Assembly (NCBI GenBank): GCA_030691545.1
Contig: JAUYEE010000348.1
Location: forward strand, 1 to 42,106
Reading direction: 5' to 3'
Source of the DNA: a bacterium
GTDB taxonomy: Bacteria; Auribacterota; JABMQX01
DNA length: 42,106 nucleotides
Shown here: positions 35,551 to 42,106 of the stretch, one piece after another
How the letters are laid out: each line of letters opens with the position of its first letter
How positions within the stretch are numbered: the first letter of the stretch is position 1
Notes under the pieces: generated by a model
Told to the model about the DNA's origin: nothing
Seen by the model: only the letters and a program-made list of their open reading frames with translations
Database searches by the model: none
Translations under genes and position numbers: made by a program

Positions 35551-37212
35551 TTACTGCACAACAATTCTCCGCTCCTCCATCAAGATGTCTGTTATGTTCC
35601 ATTTCTTCTGCCTGGCCAGTTCCTTGAATGCTCGTCGAAAAATCAGCTTTGCCGCGATTGTAATGGGCCCTGAGTCATTGGGGGCGTCGAATTCGTAGTG
35701 TGTGACGTCCGTTGCCAGAGCAGGGATGCGCGTGTCTTCTCTCAGGACGATTTGCCGCCAATAGGCTGCCGTGGGTGAAATCTCCGTCCACAGCTCTTCC
35801 AGAATCTTTGCATATCCTTTTCCAGGGCGACCGGCGTAGTCGTCGGGGGCGTCACCTTTCCCGCCCCAGTCTGGAATGAACTGATTGCTGAGACATTTCA
35901 GTTTCTCGCCCCGGGCATCGGTAGCCGATACTACAAGCAAAATGTTGCGAGCAGGATGGTCAGTGGGTATATGATGGCCCGCCCTTTCATTAGTCACCAA
36001 GATGTCAACTTTGATTCGGTCACCGACCCGCTGTGCAGTCATGTCGAGGCTCGCGGTATCCTGCAAGAGGTCCACATTATCAGCCCCTGGCATCCGATGA
36101 CTCAATATGCAACCCACAGGACGGCGCACTCCACCCTTCTCCGGCAGTGCAAAGGTTGTATTCGTGGTCTTCGGCAGATGGCAATCCTGGCAGGTCTTTC
36201 CCTTTTCGGGATCGGAATACGGGCTTACAAGCCATTCGCCGTAGGAGTTGTAAACCTGTACTCCCCAGAACCGTCCGAAGTGACACGGCGCGCAGAAGGC
36301 ACTCTGCTTCTGGAGTGGCAAGTAGCTCACGCGGCGTGTGACATCGTCAAAGGGCCCGAAGAAGAGCTCCTCACCTTTCTCCGGACGATGGAGACGCATC
36401 GAAAGCACGCCTGGCATGTTGTCGTAGGGAAGGTCAGTTGCCGGGTCGAGCGTCACATCGCCAATCTTATGACAGAACTCGCAGAATACGCCCTCGGTCG
36501 CAATCCCTGATATCTTATCGGCGTGCACGGCGTAGGCCTGTCCGGGTTTGGCAGCCGCAGCGGGTGCATGGCATGCGGCGCAATTGCCGGCGGTTTCGGG
36601 AAAATCGAGAAGATAACCCGGGCCATAGTACGCCTCGCTGGGAGTGGGCGGGAGAGGAAACCGACCGTAATCACGGCTGGAACCGTAGCGGGTGAGCGGA
36701 CTCCGGTTGCCGTGCATGTCGGCGCCAGTGTACATCGTCAAAAAGCGTGGGTTCACTGCGGATCTGGAATGGGCATCAGCCTCCCATTCGGCATAGACGC
36801 CGGGCATGCAATGCCCACAGCTCTTGGAGCCTTCGGTACCTTCTGTGGAGACCCAGTCGTACTCCGGATTGTCGCTGGTGTAATATCGCTTCAGAGTGAT
36901 AAGGATATTGCTCGCGCCCGGACTCGCCTTTGTCCACCCAACCCAGTAACCATCTGCCCAGGCAGTGACGGTCAGCTCAGCTTGCGTTGAGAGGCCACCG
37001 AGAACGAAGGATCCATCGCCAGAAGTGGTGGTGTAGTTGTTTGTAGCCTGCACACGTACGATAGCCCCGCCCACTGGGCCGGCCTCATCTTGCACAATGC
37101 CAGCGATGCTGCTTGCCTCGGGCTCTTGAAAAGACAACAGGACCTGGACGAGGCCAGCCGATCCTGCCAGGGCCAGAATGACAAGCATTGTCTTCTCAAT
37201 CATACGTCTCAT
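35551..37212 (-). CDS. Multiheme cytochrome c with a carboxypeptidase-regulatory-like N-terminal domain
   Basis: This 553-aa protein begins with a hydrophobic signal or anchor (MLVILALAGSAGLVQVLL). Residues 34-108 form a carboxypeptidase-regulatory-like domain (IAGIVQDEAGPVGGAIVRVQ, TTSGDGSFVLGGL). Four standard haem motifs follow, CAACH (211), CEFCH (244), CAPCH (307) and CQDCH (341). The first expected motif, in the cytochrome c554-like context SC-x2-C-x-PGVYAEWEADAHSRS, reads CGHCM (132-136), without the ligand His. The C-terminal third is a beta-sandwich (VDILVTNERAGHHIPTDHPARNILLVV). It would move electrons in the periplasm or at the surface. It lies 36 bases after the Asp-box gene in the polysaccharide cluster, an unusual place for a cytochrome. 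The ribosome binding site is weak. Confidence 0.88.
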   Translation of the reverse strand: MRRMIEKTMLVILALAGSAGLVQVLLSFQEPEASSIAGIVQDEAGPVGGAIVRVQATNNYTTTSGDGSFVLGGLSTQAELTVTAWADGYWVGWTKASPGASNILITLKRYYTSDNPEYDWVSTEGTEGSKSCGHCMPGVYAEWEADAHSRSAVNPRFLTMYTGADMHGNRSPLTRYGSSRDYGRFPLPPTPSEAYYGPGYLLDFPETAGNCAACHAPAAAAKPGQAYAVHADKISGIATEGVFCEFCHKIGDVTLDPATDLPYDNMPGVLSMRLHRPEKGEELFFGPFDDVTRRVSYLPLQKQSAFCAPCHFGRFWGVQVYNSYGEWLVSPYSDPEKGKTCQDCHLPKTTNTTFALPEKGGVRRPVGCILSHRMPGADNVDLLQDTASLDMTAQRVGDRIKVDILVTNERAGHHIPTDHPARNILLVVSATDARGEKLKCLSNQFIPDWGGKGDAPDDYAGRPGKGYAKILEELWTEISPTAAYWRQIVLREDTRIPALATDVTHYEFDAPNDSGPITIAAKLIFRRAFKELARQKKWNITDILMEERRIVVQ

Positions 37213-37248
37213 ACGCTGGCCGTTCCGATTTGTGAAACGTGCTCACGG

Positions 37249-39438
37249 TTACTTCTCCATATCAAGGCGGAAGACTCCTTCACCTTCTGTGGCAGCATAG
37301 AGGGTACGACCGTCCGGGGAAATCGCTAAGGCATTGACGGCCCGGGTGCGCAGCCCCTCGCTGATGCGACCCCACCATTGACCTCCGTTCTGGGAGCGAT
37401 AGACGCCGGTGCGTACGTCGGCGGCGTAAACGGTCTGGGAGTTTGTCGGGTCGAGAACAATATCCGTTACTGACGCCTCTGCGTCCATTCCGCTGCTGCT
37501 GTGTTGCCAGCTTTCCCCGCCGTTGAGCGACTTCCAGACGCCACCATCCCGGATGCCAGCGTAAAGGATTTGCGAGTCTCTCGGATGAATTGCCAAAGCC
37601 CTCACATCCCGTACACGTTGACCGATTCTGATCGTTTGCCACCGTTGCCCTCCATCGGTGCTCCTGAGAAGTCCACGATTGCACGTGGCCGCGTAGACGA
37701 CCTTTGAGTCGTCGGGAGCAACCGCGAGAGCCGCAACGTTGGCGTCCCCCGAATTAGCGTCGTTTGCCTCTCTCCACGTGCTACCTCCATCCTCAGAGAC
37801 GTAAACACCGCCAGCGGCCATCCTGTCGTCAAACGTACCGGCTGAATAGAAAGCAGAAGTGCCCGCATAGACGATCGCTGGATTCGACGGTGCGAAGGCA
37901 ATAGCCCGCCAGCTCATTCTCGGGTCGGGCCTGTCGCTGACTCGACGCCATCCCTCGCCGCGTCTTTGAACGATCACCCCCATCGCGTTGCTCGCAGCCA
38001 AGACGTTCTGCGAATCGCTCGGGTCAATGGCCACGACGTACCATTCGATGCCCGCGGCTGGCGGGTAGGCCAGTCCGCGCCACTCATTACCCTTGTCGGT
38101 ACTGAGATAAAGTCCGCTACGGGCCGCGGCGAATACCTGGCCGGTGCCTCGGTCCACTGCAATGTCTCGGACTTGAGCTCCAGTATAGCCTCGGCTGGCA
38201 ATCATCCAGGTACGTCCACCGTCCTCGCTCAAGAAGTTGCCGCCGCCGTAATTGTTGGCAAACAGACGATTGGCATCCCGTGGGTCCACTTGCACATCTA
38301 TCGGGAAACCCGCTTGAATACCTGGTGGCCCCCACGAGTCCCCTTGGGTGACCCGTCTCCACGTGCTTCCGCCATCCTGGCTGCGATAGACCGCTTCTAT
38401 GCCCGCTGCATAAGCAACGCGTGGATCCGAAAGAGCAAACTCAACAGAGTGAATGTTGACCCCCCGAAGGGTGTTCTTCCACGTCTTGCCGCCATTGGTC
38501 GAAAGAAACACGCCGGCGTCTTCGGGGTAAGCGTTATTCCCGGCTCCTGCTAACAGAATGTCGGGATTCTTCGGATGCATGAAGAGGGTGCCGATGTACA
38601 GGTTGGTCAACCCATTCGCCCGTCCGAGTGTTTGCCATGTGTGTCCTCCGTCGGTGCTCTTTACGAGGCCCACTCCCCCAGGCAGATTGCGTCTCGGATC
38701 GGAATTGGCAGCCTCCCGGTCGAAGATACCGGTCGAAACGTAAATCACATCGGGGTCTCGCGGGTTGATCCAGATGTACCGGGCCAGATTGTCACCGCGC
38801 CATATCGCCTCCCAATTGTCGCCGCCATCGGTTGTCCTATATACCACTCCCTTGGTCAGGTCAAACTCGCGGCCCACGACCTCTTTCCTGGCCCAGGCGA
38901 AGCTGGAAATCTCTGCGGCGGCGTAAACGATGTTCGAGTCGCACGGATCAACGGCAAGGCCGCGAAAGCTTATCCCCTCACGCTCAACAATACCGTTATC
39001 CTTTTCCACCCACGTTTTGCCGCCATCCGTGGACTTGAATATGCCTCGTCTGTTTTGCGTGCCTATCCAGATGACGTCAGGATTGTGCGGATCGATCGTC
39101 AAAGAGAAAACGGGGATCGCGTCGCCCGAATGGCCGGCACGGGTGACGATACCCTTGTTGGAGGGTTGCCAGGTCCGACCTCCATCCACGCTTATATTGA
39201 CGCCGCTCCAGGCATCGGTGGCGTAAATGATGTCCGGATTGTCCGGCCGCATCCGGACGTCGTAGCCAAGTCCGCCGAGCGGCCCACCGGTTCTAACCCA
39301 TCGCAGCCCTGGAGCGTCTGTGGCCACGCCAGCTTCCGCGCTGCCGTCTGCGAAAGCTTCGGAATTTCCAAGCATCTCGAAGTCAATCAGAAGCCAACCA
39401 AGGAAGAAGATGAATGTGGCGCGAAGAACGGCTCTCAA
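37249..39438 (-). CDS. Secreted Asp-box (BNR/sortilin-like) beta-propeller protein
   Basis: The protein has 729 aa from TTG 39438, chosen because AGGAGG lies 8 bases upstream and the product then starts with a signal peptide (MRAVLRATFIFFLGWLLI); an open frame up to 39504 lacks such a site. Twelve Asp-box motifs of the S-x-D/N-x-G-x-x-W type occur (SVDGGRTW, STDGGKTW, TTDGGDNW, STDGGHTW, STNGGKTW, SQDGGSTW, SEDGGRTW, STDKGNEW, SEDGGSTW, STDGGQRW, SLNGGESW, SQNGGQWW), each with an adjacent DP-x-N/D-x-x-x-I/V-YA strand. This fits two linked beta-propellers as in GH74 xyloglucanases or sortilin-like proteins. The catalytic residues of GH74 cannot be confirmed by eye. It lies 164 bases after the GH127 gene. 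Confidence 0.85.
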   Translation of the reverse strand: MRAVLRATFIFFLGWLLIDFEMLGNSEAFADGSAEAGVATDAPGLRWVRTGGPLGGLGYDVRMRPDNPDIIYATDAWSGVNISVDGGRTWQPSNKGIVTRAGHSGDAIPVFSLTIDPHNPDVIWIGTQNRRGIFKSTDGGKTWVEKDNGIVEREGISFRGLAVDPCDSNIVYAAAEISSFAWARKEVVGREFDLTKGVVYRTTDGGDNWEAIWRGDNLARYIWINPRDPDVIYVSTGIFDREAANSDPRRNLPGGVGLVKSTDGGHTWQTLGRANGLTNLYIGTLFMHPKNPDILLAGAGNNAYPEDAGVFLSTNGGKTWKNTLRGVNIHSVEFALSDPRVAYAAGIEAVYRSQDGGSTWRRVTQGDSWGPPGIQAGFPIDVQVDPRDANRLFANNYGGGNFLSEDGGRTWMIASRGYTGAQVRDIAVDRGTGQVFAAARSGLYLSTDKGNEWRGLAYPPAAGIEWYVVAIDPSDSQNVLAASNAMGVIVQRRGEGWRRVSDRPDPRMSWRAIAFAPSNPAIVYAGTSAFYSAGTFDDRMAAGGVYVSEDGGSTWREANDANSGDANVAALAVAPDDSKVVYAATCNRGLLRSTDGGQRWQTIRIGQRVRDVRALAIHPRDSQILYAGIRDGGVWKSLNGGESWQHSSSGMDAEASVTDIVLDPTNSQTVYAADVRTGVYRSQNGGQWWGRISEGLRTRAVNALAISPDGRTLYAATEGEGVFRLDMEK

Positions 39439-39602
39439 GATCGTCGCCTCCTCTACCTTTGAGATGAGCGTCACGAATGCCGTCTGGTCAATAGCGCAGG
39501 CCAATCACCCTGTCGTGAAACCCGATTGAACAGAACGACGAGAACATGCCTTCCATTCAGTTGCACGATAACGCGCTCCCAATCCCCACGCAACGACAGA
39601 TC

Positions 39603-41768
39603 TCACGGCGCCTGATGAGAGTAACGCCTTCCACGGCAGGCGACTTGATTGTTGCGGGCGATGACTTGCCAGTAATAGGTGCTCTCGGTCTCGAGACCTT
39701 TCCGCACCACGTAACCCGGCCGGTCAGTGTCTGAAGACGTGATGATCGGGTCTTTCATCGTCTCGTCAGCAGCGATGGAAAGGGTGTAACTCCTCCCCTC
39801 AGCTCTTCTCGGACCCGTCCATTCGAATTTGTTCGGGCCGGCCGGAATCCGCTGTCCGGTACGCGGTTCTCTAAGACGAAAAGGCGGAGGCGGGGCATTC
39901 ACCACGGGCATCCAGGAGAGGTATTCAGTGCCATAAGCTCCCGCGGACGCAAAGTCACAGAGGTTCATTTGCCGGCCCTCTGCCGACTTGAATCGCAGAA
40001 AGATGATTGGAGGGAATCGCCCGGCCGGAGGCTTAGTAGTCTGAAACGAGAGGTCTTGATAGTCCAGAGTCCCGACTTCATTGCAGTCGAAAGCGTTGCA
40101 CTTCTGGTCGTAAGCAAGGAGTAGCGGACCGCGGTAAAGGGAAATCTTCCCGGCCATCTCTTCATCCCCGATCCATGTGTGGAGGGGCATATCGAGGTCA
40201 AGCTGAATCTTGTCGCGAGATTCCCATTTGCGTTTCACCTCAAAGTACGCGCCTGCATTGAGACCGTCCACGGCCTTCCCATTCAGTCTGACCGTTGCCG
40301 CTTTGGACCATGCGGGAATTCGCAGTAGGACAGCGAACTCAGCAGGTTTTTCAGGCGAGATTGTGATGGAGATACGCCCATCTCTTGGATAGTCCGTTTC
40401 CTGTATCACACGTAGCTTTTGTCCGCGCGAGAGGGTGACATCCGCCCGCATCGGGCCATAGTAGCTGATAGTCAGGTCGCCTGCCGCGTTCGTGAGAAGC
40501 GCCCATTCGCTGAGCATGCCCAAACCTCGTGGACCGTTCACCGAGCAGCAGTTGAGTTCGGGAGTCCCAGGCCGAGCCTGAAAGACGATACTGTGAGCCG
40601 AAGCCGCCCGTTTACCGTTCATCGGCGTGTCGTAAGTGCACCAGCGCCCCGAGGGGTGCTGGTATCCTAAGACGGCGTTCCAAAACCCTCGTTCGAGCTC
40701 GTCGGCAACTCTTGAGTCGCCCGTCAAGTACAGCATGTCCAATGTCATGTACGTCCAGGCGACCTGGCAGCACGTTTCAATGGAGCCTGACCTGTAAGGA
40801 CTTCCAAGAGCACCCTCCCCGGTGGAGAAGGCGCCTGTGTTATGTACATCGTTCAAGGCAATGCTGTGCCACAGGTTGACGAAGGCCGTTTTGTAATCTT
40901 CGTTTCCCGTGATTCGATAGAGCTCGACCAAACCCTGGATCGCGTGGAGGCTTTCCCACCTGGGCTTTGGCGTTTTGTAGAAGGGGACGTTAGCTAACCC
41001 TTGGCGGAAGTAGTCGCCAGCGGGGGGCGTCTTCCAGTCTTCTTCGATGATGCGCATCATCCGGAGGTAACGATGGTCGCCCGTGTGGCGGTAAAGGCGT
41101 CCAAGAACGTGTATCACTGAGAGGTTCATCTCATCGGAACCGGCCTGAATGGGCCGCCGCTCGGTGTCCAGGTAAATGTTGCAGATCAGGTCAGCGGCAC
41201 GAACGGCACACTTTAAGGCGGCTTCGTCGCCCGTATCCTCGTACCACATCATCAGCCCCAACATGCAGTGATAGTGACCCCAGAGGTCCCAGTGGCCCAG
41301 CAAGCGTTCCTCTTTGCGAAATGGTCCCAGGTAACCATCCTCAGCCTGAGTTGAAATGAACTCGGCAATCAAATCGCGAAGAAACTCATCGAAAGCCGGG
41401 TCATCAACCATTCGTCTCGCCTGGACGGCTGAGATCAGGTACTTGCCGATGAACTCCCCCGCCCACGGGACGAGATCCGGGATCGGCTTCCGGTCACGTA
41501 GGCGAAACATCTCAACCATCCCCGGGTTAGCAACAGGCGCCCGCAGTAACCAGTTGTCCAAGTTCGCTGCAATCCTGTCTCCCACCGGACCTTCGAACGA
41601 GTACCTCACGGGAGTCGGAGTCTGAAAAGCGACTGCTCCTGTTTCTGTCACCTTTGCATGACTGGGCAAGATCGTCGTCAGTCCAGTCAGGAGACCCAGC
41701 CACCCCGACCGGACCGAGAAACCATGACGCTCCGATTTGCTGTTCGCAGAGTTCGTTTGTGTTTTCAT
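39603..41768 (-). CDS. GH127 beta-L-arabinofuranosidase-like protein
   Basis: The protein has 721 aa from the ATG at 41768 (AGGAGG 12 bases upstream); an in-frame start at 41849 is less likely. The N-terminus has a hydrophobic segment (GWLGLLTGLTTILPSHA), so it is probably exported. The DUF1680/GH127 toroid follows: DGYLGPFRKEERLLGHWDLWGHYHCMLGLM, FYKTPKPRWESLHAIQGLVELYRITG, ETCCQVAW (about 331-338) and ELNCCSVNGPRGL (Cys pair about 406-407). In GH127 a Glu and Cys residues in these two segments bind zinc and form the cysteine nucleophile. A C-terminal FN3-like domain (FEWTGPRRAEGRSYTLSIA) is added. It removes terminal beta-L-arabinofuranose from plant glycans. It is the first gene of the minus-strand cluster. 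Confidence 0.9.
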   Translation of the reverse strand: MKTQTNSANSKSERHGFSVRSGWLGLLTGLTTILPSHAKVTETGAVAFQTPTPVRYSFEGPVGDRIAANLDNWLLRAPVANPGMVEMFRLRDRKPIPDLVPWAGEFIGKYLISAVQARRMVDDPAFDEFLRDLIAEFISTQAEDGYLGPFRKEERLLGHWDLWGHYHCMLGLMMWYEDTGDEAALKCAVRAADLICNIYLDTERRPIQAGSDEMNLSVIHVLGRLYRHTGDHRYLRMMRIIEEDWKTPPAGDYFRQGLANVPFYKTPKPRWESLHAIQGLVELYRITGNEDYKTAFVNLWHSIALNDVHNTGAFSTGEGALGSPYRSGSIETCCQVAWTYMTLDMLYLTGDSRVADELERGFWNAVLGYQHPSGRWCTYDTPMNGKRAASAHSIVFQARPGTPELNCCSVNGPRGLGMLSEWALLTNAAGDLTISYYGPMRADVTLSRGQKLRVIQETDYPRDGRISITISPEKPAEFAVLLRIPAWSKAATVRLNGKAVDGLNAGAYFEVKRKWESRDKIQLDLDMPLHTWIGDEEMAGKISLYRGPLLLAYDQKCNAFDCNEVGTLDYQDLSFQTTKPPAGRFPPIIFLRFKSAEGRQMNLCDFASAGAYGTEYLSWMPVVNAPPPPFRLREPRTGQRIPAGPNKFEWTGPRRAEGRSYTLSIAADETMKDPIITSSDTDRPGYVVRKGLETESTYYWQVIARNNQVACRGRRYSHQAP

Positions 41769-42106
41769 CCGCTGTGCTCGCCTCCTGAATCTGATCTGTC
41801 CGGAGCAGCCCACTTGAGCCGTTCCGCCAAGAACGCCCTGCTTGTTCAAACATCCTGGTCTTTCTTGTCGCCCGCTGCGGAGAAATAGTCTCCCGGATCT
41901 CTATTTCCGTCACCCCGCTGGCTGATTGCACGTTTCCAGCGGATTCTACCACACCTAACGCATCGCAGCAGGACTGAATGGGTCGCCGGCAGCGATTCCG
42001 AAGGTTTTGATTTGGAAGGGTCGGACGGGGAGAGAATTGGTGGGTGTAAGGGCAGTACGCAGGCAGGGATGAGGGTTGGAGCGATTCAGGACAGGAGATT
42101 TTGGGC
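41769..42106. other. Non-coding right edge upstream of the GH127 gene
   Basis: The last 338 bases contain the GH127 ribosome binding site, a possible promoter at 41943-41951, and no credible gene. The final 100 bases are G-rich on the plus strand. Confidence 0.55.
41943..41951 (-). promoter_or_regulatory. Possible extended -10 promoter of the secreted-enzyme cluster
   Basis: On the minus strand TGG-TAGAAT matches an extended -10 (TGn plus a five-of-six -10). No good -35 lies at the right distance. It would give a leader of about 170 bases to the ATG at 41768. Confidence 0.3.

Overview
The window looks like chromosome from an uncultivated, GC-rich (mid-50s % by eye), free-living Gram-negative bacterium. 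Most genes have clear AGGAGG-type ribosome binding sites. The mix of a DUF2723-TPR glycosyltransferase-like membrane protein, large secreted lectin/discoidin-type proteins, GH127 and other secreted hydrolases, a multiheme cytochrome and many short palindromic repeats between and inside genes suggests the PVC/Planctomycetota, Hydrogenedentota or Sumerlaeota area. No rRNA or other phylogenetic marker is present apart from rpsA, rluD, cysS and tmk, so this placement is an inference. I saw no tRNA, rRNA, CRISPR array, transposase or phage gene.

Layout. (1) 1-10.8 kb: a secreted multi-domain lectin/discoidin/PKD-type protein running off the left edge (-), a B12-type radical SAM protein (+), a small conserved hypothetical and a 1148-aa DUF2723-TPR membrane protein (-), a PfpI-type protein (-) and a toroid glycosidase-like protein (+) that meets a sodium:solute symporter (-) tail to tail. 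(2) 12.6-17.2 kb: xylF and xylH without the ATPase gene xylG, then an NtrC-type sigma-54 activator. Just downstream lie a palindrome and a textbook -24/-12 sigma-54 promoter driving a small acidic protein of unknown function. (3) 17.4-25.3 kb: nitroreductase, DUF6504, a secreted protein with a C-terminal Cys-rich mini-domain, rluD, rpsA with a long acidic tail, and a cysS-tmk pair on the minus strand. (4) 25.3-30.4 kb: a repeat-rich stretch with a perfect-consensus sigma-70 promoter, then a plus-strand accessory group of DUF4160, DUF2442, an NTPase-Mrr nuclease fusion and a DUF4238 protein, which reads as a candidate defence or toxin-antitoxin island. (5) 30.4-41.8 kb: minus-strand secreted proteins: a 754-aa hydrolase-like protein, a coiled-coil lipoprotein, a TIM-barrel glycosidase-like protein, a multiheme cytochrome c with an odd CxxCM motif, a 12-Asp-box beta-propeller and a GH127 beta-L-arabinofuranosidase. 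The last five look like one polysaccharide-degradation cluster without SusC/SusD.

How it fits together. The sugar theme recurs (GH127, toroid glycosidases, SSS symporter, XylFH), consistent with a scavenger of plant- or algal-type polysaccharide. The most unusual items are the self-contained sigma-54 module, the NTPase-Mrr/DUF4238 pair, palindromic elements inserted in frame in otherwise conserved genes, and a strong promoter with no recognisable gene behind it.
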